Source: Halegenticoccus soli
GTDB taxonomy: Archaea; Halobacteriota; Halobacteria; Halobacteriales; Haloferacaceae
NCBI RefSeq assembly: GCF_002844195.1
Contig: NZ_PEND01000003.1
Location: 124,001 to 188,000, forward strand
Direction: 5' to 3'
DNA length: 64,000 nt
The notes below the pieces were generated by a model. The model was given only the letters and a program-made list of their open reading frames with translations, was not told where the DNA came from and made no database searches. A program made the position numbers and the translations under genes. This document shows positions 53,545-63,124 of this stretch, one piece after another; positions within the stretch are counted from its first letter, which is position 1; every line of letters starts with the position of its first letter.

Positions 53545-54753
53545 TCAGTACGACCGGGGGAGCCCGAGCACGTTCTCCCCCAGGTAGTTCAACGCTAGCT
53601 CCTGCGTAATGGGGACCAGGCGGGTGAGCCGCGCCTCACGAAAGTACCGCTCAACGTCGTACTCGCGGGCGACACCGCGTCCGCCGTGGGCCTGCACGGC
53701 GGCGTCCGCGGCCTCGAAGGCGGCCTCGGCGGTGAGATACTTCGCCATGTTCGCTCGCGCGCCGATGGCCTTCCGATCTGCGTCGTCCGTTTGCATCGCC
53801 GCGTTGAACGTGAACTGCTTCGCGGCTTGGACGCGGGCGAACGCTGCGGCCAGCGGATGCTGAATCGCCTGGTTCTTCCCGATAGGACGGTCGAACACTT
53901 CGCGGTCGGTCGCGTAGGCGACGCCTTTTTCGATGGCGAGTTCGCCCAGACCGACCGTTTCGGCAGCGATGACCAACCGCTCCTCGTTGAGGCCGTCCAG
54001 CACCTGATAGAATCCTGCGTCCTCCACCCCGATTAGCTGGTCAGCAGGAATTCGGAGGTCATCGTAGGTGACACGGAAGGAGCTAACCACGCCGCTGACG
54101 GTCTTTTCTATCTCCTCCAACTTGATGCTTCCCGCGTCGATCCCGCGCTCGATATCGACGAGGAACAGTGAGATACCATCGGTCTTCTTTTCGACCTCGT
54201 TCAGCGGTGTAGTGCGCGCGGCCAGGACGAGATAATCGCTGACGTCAATCCGAGAGGTCCAAAGTTTCTCACCGTTTACTACGTACTCATTGCCGTCCCG
54301 TTCGGCATAGGTGGTGATCGCGGTCGACTCGGATCCCGCTTTCGGTTCGGTGAGGCTAAAACACTGGATCCACGCGTCACCACTCGTAACCTGCGGAAGG
54401 AGCTCCTCTTTGAGGTCGTCACTGCCGTATTTCACGATCGGCGTTGAGTTGTAGATAGCGGCGTGAACCGTCTGTGCACCGCTGAATCCTGCACCGCTCT
54501 TTGCGATCTCGTACATCAGCACTACAGCCTCCTCGGTTCCGTATCCCTTCCCGCCGTACTTCTCGGGAAGGAGAATGCCGAGCCAACCTGCTCTGGCGAG
54601 AGCATTCACGAACTCATGAGGGTACTCCCCCTCAGCGTCTCGCTCACGCCAGTATGTCTCATTGAACTCGCGACACACCACTTGTACTTCCTTGCGAACC
54701 GCTTGCTGCGTCGGAGATAGTAGCCGTTCGCTGTCGATACAGGTTGCCATCAC
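53545..54753 (-). CDS. Acyl-CoA dehydrogenase
   Basis: A 402-residue flavoprotein. The N-domain reads ILLPEKYGGKGYGTEEAVVL; the FAD/substrate strand CFSLTEPKAGSES and TYAERDGNEYVVNGEKLWTS; the C-domain VFDRPIGKNQAIQHPLA and VQAHGGRGVAREYDVERYFR. These are typical of acyl-CoA dehydrogenases. It makes the double bond in an acyl-CoA. In this operon it likely acts on the same branched or dicarboxylic acyl-CoA as the MaoC protein. The catalytic Glu position was not fixed by eye. Confidence 0.92.
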   Translation of the reverse strand: MMATCIDSERLLSPTQQAVRKEVQVVCREFNETYWRERDAEGEYPHEFVNALARAGWLGILLPEKYGGKGYGTEEAVVLMYEIAKSGAGFSGAQTVHAAIYNSTPIVKYGSDDLKEELLPQVTSGDAWIQCFSLTEPKAGSESTAITTYAERDGNEYVVNGEKLWTSRIDVSDYLVLAARTTPLNEVEKKTDGISLFLVDIERGIDAGSIKLEEIEKTVSGVVSSFRVTYDDLRIPADQLIGVEDAGFYQVLDGLNEERLVIAAETVGLGELAIEKGVAYATDREVFDRPIGKNQAIQHPLAAAFARVQAAKQFTFNAAMQTDDADRKAIGARANMAKYLTAEAAFEAADAAVQAHGGRGVAREYDVERYFREARLTRLVPITQELALNYLGENVLGLPRSY

Positions 54754-54862
54754 TCAACACGTATTCGATGGTCGCATTAAACGTATTGGAGGCACACACC
54801 GATTTCCGCATGGTGGGCTCAGAACCGATGTGACGGTGACCGGACTCAGCACGGGTGGGGGG

Positions 54863-55669
54863 TTAGGGCGACATCTCGTCCAGCCAGCCACCGTCCAGCG
54901 CGAGCGTCTCACCGGTGATGAAGTCGGCTGCCGGCGAGGCAAGGAAGGCTACAGCACGGCCGAACGACGGCGGATCACCGAGTTTCCGCACCGGCAGTTC
55001 GTCTGTGCGGCGTTTCCTTGCTTCTCCGACAGAAATGGACTCACGGTCGCCGAGGAGTTCGATTTTGTCTTCAAGGCGGTCCGTGACAATCCCCCGTGGG
55101 CAGACGCAGTTCACCCGGATACCTTGCGGCCCGTACTCCTCGGCCAGGCTCTTCGAAAGCGCGTAGATGACCGGCCGGAACGCTGCCTGCAGTACGTCTC
55201 CTGCGGTCGGTTCAGCCGCCGTCGTGGAGGCGATGTTCACAATTGACGCCTCGGTGCCACCGTCGGCGAGAACGGGAAGGGCGGGTTGAAGTGCTATAAC
55301 GGTGCTGCGGAGGACGAGTTCGTACGTTCGATCCAGCGTTCCCACGTCCACCTCACCGATCGGCTGGACCGGTGGACCGCCGTGGTTGGTCACCAGCACA
55401 TCGAGACCATCGAACTCATCAGTGGCGGCCTCAACGGTTCGTTTAATGTCGTCCAGCGCGACGAGATCGCAGGCGTACGTGCGAACGGAATCGGGATCTA
55501 CACCTGCGTTGTCAACGACGTGTGCCTTTGCCTCGGTGAGGTTAGCCGGATTTCAGGCGGCGATCGCTATCCGTGCGCCCTCTCGGGCGAGTTCCGTCGC
55601 GTCGGCACGGCCAAGACCTTTGCTGGCGGCGAAGAGGAGCACCCGATTGTCGGCGAGTTTAAGATTCAT
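54863..55669 (-). pseudogene. SDR dehydrogenase interrupted by one in-frame TGA
   Basis: From an ATG at 55669 the frame reads [20 protein letters not shown] for cofactor binding and ends with GETLALDGGWLDEMSP, a complete SDR of 268 codons. At 55555-55553 (codon 39) a TGA interrupts IAIAA-stop-NPANLTEAKAHV. Everything downstream stays in frame and intact, including VTNHGGP, SIVNIAST and the YALSK Tyr-Lys. Candidate sense codons are one base away (Cys, Arg, Trp, Gly). Either a recent nonsense mutation or a sequence error; a GTG restart at 55399 would lack the cofactor motif. It belonged to the organic-acid set. Confidence 0.85.
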
Positions 55670-55671
55670 CG

Positions 55672-55932
55672 TCACCTGCCGCTGAGAACTGGTCCGTCGC
55701 CATTCAGAAGGACACTTATCATACCGTTCTCACGCTCAGCCTTTCCGACCGATGTTAGTTCTGAGGCCGCAACGAGGGTCTCGATCGCCGTGACGTCATT
55801 GGGAACATCGCGGATGGCCGCTTCGTGATCGCCGCCTCCCACCGCCACGGTGGTCAGTACGCCGTCGCCATCGGTCTCGGTAACTGAACTGATGCCGGTG
55901 GTGGCCGCTTCGTCCAGAGGGGTATCTATCAC
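55672..55932 (-). CDS. Short hypothetical ORF upstream of the broken SDR (86 aa)
   Basis: From a GTG at 55932 the frame ends at 55672, two bases before the SDR ATG. Sequence is [20 protein letters not shown], then [17 protein letters not shown] and [17 protein letters not shown]. It is acidic with haloarchaeal composition. No family recognised. The frame stays open upstream only to about 56030, without an ATG, so it may be the 3' remnant of a longer gene. Confidence 0.35.
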   Translation of the reverse strand: MIDTPLDEAATTGISSVTETDGDGVLTTVAVGGGDHEAAIRDVPNDVTAIETLVAASELTSVGKAERENGMISVLLNGDGPVLSGR

Positions 55933-56387
55933 CTCGTGAACGTAGGGGTCGGTGACTCCACTATCATCTCGCTTGAAGATAGCGTGTGACGCGCCAGACT
56001 GCCTGTTGAGTCGCTCTCGTCCACTGTCGCGTAATCTGGGAACTCACCTTATACAGAAGTCATCGCCATGGTTCCTCATTAGCGTTTTCAGTCGGTTAGG
56101 GGCTGAAAAACGAAGAGCGGTAGGTTTCCTCCGCTTTCTTCACATTCTGGAGATCACTTTCACGAGAAAGTAAGAGGAACCCGACATACCGTTCGGCACC
56201 GGAACCCGTAAACTGCAGTATGATGAGGGCGTGGTGAGCATCCTCCAACCCCACCTCATCGGTACGGCGGTCTCACGGAGAATGTACGGTTCGCCAAGTA
56301 GACGGCGACCCACAACGTGCGACGGTAAGGCAACAAGTAACGTATCCCGATCATCTGCGCAACTGCGCGATACACGGGCGATAGATA
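55933..56387. other. Intergenic region, no gene seen
   Basis: About 455 bp between the MFS gene end and the hypothetical ORF. It is less GC-rich than its neighbours. No feature with support was found beyond the open 5' part of the short ORF. Confidence 0.4.
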
Positions 56388-57743
56388 TCACTCTTTGAGG
56401 TGAGTTGGTGGTGAGCGGTTCACGATACCCAAAGACACGATACCGATTGTAGCTGCAACCAGCCCCGTTCCGACCCCTACGAGCCGTACCGACGCGCTGA
56501 ACTCCATCCACCGTGTTGCGATGGCAATGGTAGCACCCATACCAATTGGCGTAAGAGTCGACGTGATCCGGCCAACACCTTCTGCGAGGCTTACGAGGCC
56601 GCCACGGGCCGAGGGTGAAGCCAAATTCGTAATGATGCTTCGGTAAAGTGAGAGGGTGAGACCGAATCCGATCCCCAAGAAAACGATCCCGACGAAGGCT
56701 AGGAGGAGCGTTCTAGCGATAAACACGATACAAAGACCGCTTGCCATCGCGACGTTCATTACGATGAGCGGGAATAGCCGACTGTCGAATCGAGCGGAGA
56801 GACGTCCGGCCTGGGTAGCCGAGAGTGCGTAGCTGAGACTCCCGAGGGCGGCGAGCAAACCGGCTTCTGTGGCCGTGCCACCTATAAGATCGACGACGAT
56901 GATCGAGTTGTAGGTGAGGAACCCGAGCCAGACAATGTTTGGCGTTCCACGTACGATCACCATCGCCCACACACGCCGCTGTGAGACGAGACTCCATAAC
57001 GCACGGAGTTGCTGTCTCACGTTTTTCACGCCGGAGTCGCTAGCAGCGTCCGAATCAACTGGTTCCTCGAAATAAATGTAGACCACCGCTGCAATCGGGA
57101 AGGCAATAGCGTACAACAGGAATGGATACCGCCACGCCAAACCGACGAGCACGCCTGCTCCGAGTGGGAAAATCGTCTGTGAGATGCCGGAACCCGTGAA
57201 CCGTAGTCCCTGGGCTGTCGCTTCTTTTGTTCCAGCGTAAAGATCACCGATGCTGGTGATGATAATCGGCGTGAGTGCGGCAAAGCCGATCCCTTGGAGC
57301 ACCCGTAGGAAAAGCACAAGCTGAAAGTTGGTTGTCAGCGCTATCGCGGATCCGGCGACACCGAACCACACCAGTCCGAAGAGAATCACCGGCCGCCGGC
57401 CATATCGATCAGCGATCACTCCAACGATGGGAATCGTGATAATCGCAGGTGCGGTAAAAGCCGACATCACGAGGCCGATGTTCGCTGGTGTCGTACCAAG
57501 TGGATCGATGAGCGATCCGAGCACGGGAGAAAGAAGGGCCGTTCCAAGGGGTGGGAGCATATTGGAAAGGAAAAGAAGCTGGAACGGCCTTTCCTGGAGT
57601 AATTCAGCCTCATCGCCGACCACCGATGAAAGCAGGCGCACTTCTATTCGCTCTTCCTCAGCCAAATTAAGCGTACCGTCTGAAGCGCGGTGAGTATCTG
57701 ATGCGTGCGTCAGGGTGGTGAGCCGTAGGAAACGTTTCACCAT
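56388..57743 (-). CDS. Major facilitator superfamily transporter
   Basis: A 451-residue MFS protein with 12 hydrophobic helices preceded by a ~55-residue hydrophilic N-terminus. The motif GVIADRYGRRPVILFG between helices 2 and 3 is the MFS signature A, and FLRVLQGIGFAALTPIII matches motif B-like helix 4. The related subgroup includes drug exporters and organic-acid transporters, so direction and substrate are open. The start codon is uncertain: several ATG/GTG codons precede the first helix. It sits between the MmgE/PrpD gene and the dehydrogenase genes. Confidence 0.9.
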   Translation of the reverse strand: MVKRFLRLTTLTHASDTHRASDGTLNLAEEERIEVRLLSSVVGDEAELLQERPFQLLFLSNMLPPLGTALLSPVLGSLIDPLGTTPANIGLVMSAFTAPAIITIPIVGVIADRYGRRPVILFGLVWFGVAGSAIALTTNFQLVLFLRVLQGIGFAALTPIIITSIGDLYAGTKEATAQGLRFTGSGISQTIFPLGAGVLVGLAWRYPFLLYAIAFPIAAVVYIYFEEPVDSDAASDSGVKNVRQQLRALWSLVSQRRVWAMVIVRGTPNIVWLGFLTYNSIIVVDLIGGTATEAGLLAALGSLSYALSATQAGRLSARFDSRLFPLIVMNVAMASGLCIVFIARTLLLAFVGIVFLGIGFGLTLSLYRSIITNLASPSARGGLVSLAEGVGRITSTLTPIGMGATIAIATRWMEFSASVRLVGVGTGLVAATIGIVSLGIVNRSPPTHLKE

Positions 57744-57872
57744 CTCCTCGAAGTGATCACAATGCCACATCTCACCTTCGATTCGCTATGTCTTCCGAGA
57801 TGAGAAATCCCGCCCCCACCGATAGATGACCGTGAGAAGAAGGTGGCTCTCAAAGCTCCCTAGTGCTGCGCG

Positions 57873-59213
57873 TCAGTGGTCGCTAGAGATTGCCGACGAG
57901 ACGCCTGCTTGTGCCGGTAGCGATGATAAAACGTCGTACAACCGATCGACTTCTGCATCCTTGAGGATTGTGCCGCTGCAGTCCTCAAATTTAGCACGTA
58001 GTTCGTCTTCCGTCAGGGGGTTATTGTGAGTACCAGGCGGATTCTCTTGGTATCGCTCATAGGTTTTGCCGGCAGTAGTAATACGCACTGTCGCCTTGTG
58101 GGAATCGTAGGCCAGATCTCCATCGACAATGAAATCAACTCGGTCACGTATCCGTTGGACTTGAGGATCGTCGATGGGAGAGTCCATGAACGTGGACAAT
58201 CCAACACTATCTCGGACAATAGCGCTGGCGACGGCATACTCCATCGAGAACTTCGCCTCAAGACCAGTGTCTGGATCGGCGTAATGAAGCGCGTCGCCTG
58301 CCCCCGGTGACGCCGTAACCGTTACACATTCAATCTCATCGGGATCGATACCTTCGTTGGTGAGTGTCTGGGCTGCCGCGATAGAAGTGTGGGTAAAGTA
58401 ACAGCAGGGGTACGCCTTGATGTGTATTCCCTCCTCCTGGAGCGCCCAGCGATCGCCAATAGAAAATTGACCCCCTCCGTCTCGGCTGTAGAGATCCCAA
58501 AATCCCCGTTCACCGCTTATTGCTGCAGTGTCGGCGGTGAATCCATCTATGGCGAGGAGACTTGCAGTGACCCCGGACCGGGAACAGAGACCGGCGTGCA
58601 GCGGCTTGGTCATTGACCCGAAGTTTCGCTTGAGTCCAGACGGCATCGAGGCAGCAATATTGAGCGCGTGCGCGGTCTCTGTTGCATCTAAGCCGAGAAG
58701 GTTAGCCGCCGCCGCAGTTGCGCCAAACGTCCCGAACGTGGCCGTTGCGTGCCATCCTGCCTCATAGTGAGTGGGGCTAATCGGTTCGGCAACAGCACAT
58801 TCCGTCTCAAAGCCGGCTGCGTATGCCGTAATGAGGTCACGGCCACTTGCGCCGGTCTCATCAGCGAGGGCAAGGAGCGCAGGAATCAGGGTTACACTCG
58901 GATGTCCGTTCATTGCCCACGAGAGGTCGTCAAAATCGAGCGCGTGGCTAGCTGTTCCAGTCCGCAGAGCAACAGAGTCAGGTGGAGCAGCCACGTTGAC
59001 GCCGAGCAACTCCCCCACGTCAGCGTTTGCTGGGTCGACCCCCGCTGACTTGGCCGTTGTCCTGCCAGCTCCTTCGACCGACCCCGCTATCATTACGCCA
59101 ACCGTGTCGATGAACGCTCTCGTGACTGTCTTGATGCTCTCCGCCGGGAGGTCATCGTACGTTATATTGGTGACGAATTCGCTGATAGCCATTTCTGGCG
59201 ATGTCGATTCCAT
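57873..59213 (-). CDS. MmgE/PrpD family protein
   Basis: A 446-residue member of the family containing 2-methylcitrate dehydratase and cis-aconitate (itaconate-forming) decarboxylase. Signatures include IDTVGVMIAGS, SHALDFDDLSWAMNGHPSVT (active-site Asp/His), YEAGWHATATFGTFGATAAA and KPLHAGLCSRSGVTASLLA; KAYPCCYFTH follows. The ATG at 59213 lies ~27 bp downstream of a TATA-like element (CGTTTATG on the minus strand). It may process an imported or central tricarboxylate. Linked CoA-transferase and MaoC genes suggest methylcitrate- or itaconate-type chemistry. Confidence 0.92.
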   Translation of the reverse strand: MESTSPEMAISEFVTNITYDDLPAESIKTVTRAFIDTVGVMIAGSVEGAGRTTAKSAGVDPANADVGELLGVNVAAPPDSVALRTGTASHALDFDDLSWAMNGHPSVTLIPALLALADETGASGRDLITAYAAGFETECAVAEPISPTHYEAGWHATATFGTFGATAAAANLLGLDATETAHALNIAASMPSGLKRNFGSMTKPLHAGLCSRSGVTASLLAIDGFTADTAAISGERGFWDLYSRDGGGQFSIGDRWALQEEGIHIKAYPCCYFTHTSIAAAQTLTNEGIDPDEIECVTVTASPGAGDALHYADPDTGLEAKFSMEYAVASAIVRDSVGLSTFMDSPIDDPQVQRIRDRVDFIVDGDLAYDSHKATVRITTAGKTYERYQENPPGTHNNPLTEDELRAKFEDCSGTILKDAEVDRLYDVLSSLPAQAGVSSAISSDH

Positions 59214-59861
59214 GCAATGCACTATCCGTCATCGATTCATAAACGTTCGGCTGATACGTATTCGATAATCCACCCAGGGTACCAAACAAGGCTCCAAGTT
59301 AGCTGAGTGACGCGCAACTATACGTGGCCGTACTACAAAGTATGCGCCAGTTCTCGGGCTTCGATCCGACGGGAAGTGTAGGGGTGGGTTCGGGATTATC
59401 GAACGGGCTACCGCCGCCTAAGACTGTACCTCCCGGCCTTCGGCTTTACACGGCCACAGACGGCAGTTGTCATCGCATCTCCGTCAAGGCAGCTAATAAT
59501 CATTCGGAATAATCAACCTCGGTGTTCCTCTTCAGTCTTCCCCATGGAGGTCAGGAGTAGAGAACATGAATTCAAAGCCACTGTTTGGAATTCTGCTCTC
59601 GTGACGCGGAGTAAGGGTACGGCGCCGTATTCTCTACCGTCATTCGATTTCCATTCGGTAATCACGAATATTGGACGTAGACGCGGTCGGCACCCTCTAG
59701 AATAGGTGGCCAAAGTCGCGAAAGCGGGTTTCCTCCCGATCTACAGGTAGCTGGTCTGGAATCCTCTTTCGCTAGAATTGCTGTTGAGAAAACGAATTCG
59801 AACTGGAGAGCTACTAACAACTTCCGAACGATATATAAAGTGGGGCCTAATACCAACCAAT
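59214..59861. other. Intergenic region between divergent genes
   Basis: About 650 bp. It holds the MmgE/PrpD promoter (near 59236-59243) and the IclR TATA (59831-59839). The middle shows only short frames without recognised family. Confidence 0.5.
59831..59839 (+). promoter_or_regulatory. TATA box of the third IclR gene
   Basis: ATATATAAA is centred 27 bp before the ATG at 59862. It decides that start over the longer frame beginning at 59778. Confidence 0.6.
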
Positions 59862-60632
59862 ATGCAGGGTGAAAACACACGACGTGGTCAGCTCAAATCG
59901 GTCCGGCGAGCGTTCGAAATCGCCGAACGCATCCGTGAACTCGAAGGTGTGAGCGTCTCCGCACTCGCGGACGACATGAACGTTGCAAAGAGCACCCTCC
60001 ACGCGTACCTCGCCACGTTGAACGAAATGGGGTACCTCATCAAAGAAGGCGATGAGTACCAAGTGGGAACACGGTTCCTCCTCCTGGGAGAGTATTCACG
60101 TACGAGGAAAGAAGAATATAGGATGGCCGCAGAAAAGGTCGAGGAACTAGCGGAAAAGACAGACGAGCGATCTCAGTTCGTAATCGAAGAGCGGGGAAGG
60201 GGCGTGTTCCTGTATCGAGCGTTCGGAAATCATGCGGTCGAAACCGGTTCGGAAACGGGAAAGCGAATGTTCCTCCACTCGACGGCGGCCGGGAAATCTA
60301 TTCTAGCGCACTTGCCTGAATCCAGGGTGCGAGAGATCATCGAAGAGCGTGGATTGCCCGCCGTGACACCCAACTCGATAACCGACGAGGAAGAACTGTT
60401 CGCTGAACTCGAGCAGATTCGCGAGCAGGGATACGCGTACAACGAAGCGGAGAATATCGAGGGGCTCCACGCGATCGGCGTGCCTGTTAGAGGAAAAAAC
60501 AAGGAAGTCATCGGAGCCCTGAGCGTCTCTGGACCGACACACCGTATGAAGGGCAACGTGTTCGTTAAGGAACTCCCCGACCTCCTCCTCGGCACTGCCA
60601 ATGAGCTTGAGTTGAACATCGCGTATCTCTGA
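59862..60632 (+). CDS. IclR family transcriptional regulator
   Basis: A 256-residue regulator with winged helix (SVRRAFEIAERIRELEGVSV, recognition helix AKSTLHAYLATL) and effector domain (YRAFGNHAVETGS, TAAGKSILAHLP, GYAYNEAENIEG, GALSVSGPTHRM). It is divergent from the MmgE/PrpD gene across 0.65 kb and is the natural candidate to control the organic-acid cluster (48-59 kb). Its TATA box is unusually strong. Confidence 0.93.
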   Translation: MQGENTRRGQLKSVRRAFEIAERIRELEGVSVSALADDMNVAKSTLHAYLATLNEMGYLIKEGDEYQVGTRFLLLGEYSRTRKEEYRMAAEKVEELAEKTDERSQFVIEERGRGVFLYRAFGNHAVETGSETGKRMFLHSTAAGKSILAHLPESRVREIIEERGLPAVTPNSITDEEELFAELEQIREQGYAYNEAENIEGLHAIGVPVRGKNKEVIGALSVSGPTHRMKGNVFVKELPDLLLGTANELELNIAYL

Positions 60633-61777
60633 GGCTCGCAAACGTTGTCCAGGCTTCATTCCCGAAACCGTGTCTTGACCACCCTGCGGATTCACCCCGC
60701 TTCTCTTACTCTCAGGCCTCCGAAGAACAGATATAGTAGTGTAATGGAGAGAGGAGTATCTTTGGTTAACAATCCCCCCCCCCTGTGGGTCGTACTATTG
60801 GCACTACGCTAAACGATCAGATTCCAGTAATCGTTCAACTTAGTACTAGTATCGTCTCATCGAATCACTGTGTAGCGGCGAGGCATTCTTCGGGCTTCCG
60901 TGCTCCAGTATATCGATATTAGACATGACGGGCGATAACTCGTCGGACTCGTGGTGGATTGATCCCGAATTTCGGCGTTCACACGGAATAGCGTGAATTA
61001 AAAAACCCGTTCAAATCCTGCTCTCTCCGAGTTATCGCTCGGAATGCACGGTTTCAATGTCGACCAGAGTGCCTCACTCACGAGCGCTCAGGCTTCAGAG
61101 GTGATCCACCACGATATCTACGATAATCGCGAACCGAGATGCCAATTGAATTGGGGGTTCGACTCTCTGTTACTACGAGTTCGAAAAGTGATCTAGCTGA
61201 CAACCTGCTCATCCATCGGGTCTCAGTCGATAACTGATTAATGTTTGATCATCAGACGTGAGAAGATGAGGCGTCCGGTAATGGCGAACGCTCAGAAAGA
61301 GCGACGTAGATTTCAAAGAGTATTAAATAACCCGCCGGTCCGGCCGTCGACCGTAGCGAGTTACAGCCAGATCTCGCAGTAACCACGTCTCGTGAGAAGC
61401 CGGTGTCGGCCAGTACGAGGAGCAGCATCATGCGCTCGTCTTAGCGCCCCTATTCCTTGCTCTGCTCCATTACCCCCCTGATCGCTTTGAGACCTTCAAA
61501 CACCATACAACCAAAGACGCGACCGTCCCTGTCGAAGACGCTGTAGGTCTCTCTGCCGGCGTTGGACCCGTGAGAGGCTCGTCCTTCCCCTGTACTCCGC
61601 GTGCCGCCAGTCGGCGATTCGCGGGTGGAAAACGATACGAGCCATAGACTTCTTCGCTCGAACGGCGGAATCACGGCTGGTACGCCGATCAGCTCACGCG
61701 GCTGTAGTTCGTTGTGAAGCGTATCGAGACGTTCTCACCCGTCAAACCAAGCGGAAATCGCCCGATGGGAGCACCGC
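60633..61777. other. 1.1-kb gene-poor region
   Basis: Lower-GC DNA with a ten-base C run near 60773-60783 and no recognised family. The minus-strand frame 61450-61674 ends with VFDRDGRVFGCMVFEGLKAI but has no known match and could be a fragment. The AT-rich patch TATTAAATAA (about 61320-61329) resembles a promoter without a following gene. Confidence 0.4.
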
Positions 61778-62812
61778 TTACAGGTCCGCGAACGAGAAGA
61801 CAGGTTTACACGTTTCCGACTCGAGAAACGCCTCGAACGCCGCGGTCGGATCGACGACGCTGTAGGAGGTATCGATGATCGCCTCTGCGTCGACGGCACC
61901 GGTGGCCAGCAGACGGATCGCCTGTTCGAAGTTCCGCCACGTCGAACCATAGGACGCGTTCAGGTCGATCTCCCCGCGGACGACGGGAGTCATGAACAGC
62001 TCGCTCGGCTCCCCCGGAAGACCGACGATGACGATGTGGCCCCCTTTTCGGACGTGGTTAACCGCCATCTCGACGCCGCTTCGGTGCCCGGTCGTGTCGA
62101 AAACGGCGTCGAAACCGATACCGCCAGTCCGATCGTCGACGACCGCCTCGAGATCGGCATCCTCGATATCGACCGTTTCAACACCGAGTGTTTCGACGAG
62201 CGGAAGGCGATACTCACTGTCCTTGCCGAGACCCGAAACAACGACGTCGGCACCCATCGAATCGGCGACCGCGGCGACCAGCACGCCGATCGGTCCTGGC
62301 CCCTCGACGAGGACGGTATCACCCGGCGTTACAGAGGACTGGGTGAACACCGCTCGGGTTGCGATGCTGAGCGGCTCGGTGATCGCCGCCTGGTTGAGCG
62401 GAACCTCTTCGGGAATGTGGTGGAGATCACGAGGATGTACGGTCGTGTACTCAGTGTAAGCGCCGTCGGTGTGCATGCCAGTAATTTCGAAGTTCTGGCA
62501 GACGTTGGGCTGGCCGTTCTTACACTGAAAGCAGAACCCGCAGTCGTGGATCGGTTCCTCCACGACGTGGTCGCCGACCGAGAAGTCGGTGACGGCGTCG
62601 CCAATCTCGACGATCTCACCGGAATACTCGTGTCCCATGATCCGCGGAACTGGAATCCACTCGTAGCCTCCTTCGTACTTGTACGCGTGGGCGTCGCTCC
62701 CACAGAGGCCGGCGGAGTGGACTTTGACGAGGCACTCGTCGTCCTCGGGCTGCGGTTTCTCGCACTCACGAATCTCGACGGACCGTGGACCGGTCTGAAC
62801 TATCGCTTTCAT
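61778..62812 (-). CDS. Zinc-dependent MDR polyol/sugar dehydrogenase
   Basis: A 344-residue Zn dehydrogenase. HSAGLCGSDAHAYKYEGGYE gives the catalytic Cys, MGHEYSGEIV the His-Glu, and EPIHDCGFCFQCKNGQPNVC the structural-zinc cysteines. VEGPGPIGVLVAAVADSMGA is the NAD fold. It is of the L-iditol/threonine/galactitol dehydrogenase type. Divergent from a rhamnonate-dehydratase-like gene 312 bp away, it may oxidise the corresponding sugar or a product of the same pathway. Confidence 0.9.
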   Translation of the reverse strand: MKAIVQTGPRSVEIRECEKPQPEDDECLVKVHSAGLCGSDAHAYKYEGGYEWIPVPRIMGHEYSGEIVEIGDAVTDFSVGDHVVEEPIHDCGFCFQCKNGQPNVCQNFEITGMHTDGAYTEYTTVHPRDLHHIPEEVPLNQAAITEPLSIATRAVFTQSSVTPGDTVLVEGPGPIGVLVAAVADSMGADVVVSGLGKDSEYRLPLVETLGVETVDIEDADLEAVVDDRTGGIGFDAVFDTTGHRSGVEMAVNHVRKGGHIVIVGLPGEPSELFMTPVVRGEIDLNASYGSTWRNFEQAIRLLATGAVDAEAIIDTSYSVVDPTAAFEAFLESETCKPVFSFADL

Positions 62813-63124
62813 GGTGGTATGCCGTTGTGCTCTGGCCGAGCTGCCAGTAAATCAGAGACTCTCGTAGAAATATCTTTAGGTGCGCTAGCGCCGCCAGCGG
62901 TGTGGGGGGCCACTTCCCGTTAAGACGTGATGAAAGGCGACGGTGAGAACGTAACAAAGGGGTGATCCGCTCACACGCCCTTCGTTTCGTGGAATCCAAC
63001 GACGCGACTCCGTTTGCCCCCTCTCGATCCCCCTTCCAGCGGTTCGTCAATTCTCCGGGTCATAAACGCTTATGTGAGCAGTGAACACACTCGGTACCGA
63101 GTTGATGGGAGTGACCATTCAGTC
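62813..63124. other. Divergent promoter region
   Basis: 312 bp between the Zn dehydrogenase (minus) and the dehydratase (plus). A short inverted repeat CATAA-ACGC-TTATG at 63061-63074 may include a promoter or operator for the plus-strand gene. AT-rich GAAATATCTTTA near 62867-62878 could serve the minus-strand gene, though it is far from the ATG. Confidence 0.45.

Noticed and set aside
54863-55669. TGA as selenocysteine or other recoding
   Set aside because: The position follows the first Rossmann unit, not a catalytic Cys site, no recoding structure was seen, and haloarchaea are not known for it; a nonsense mutation is simpler.
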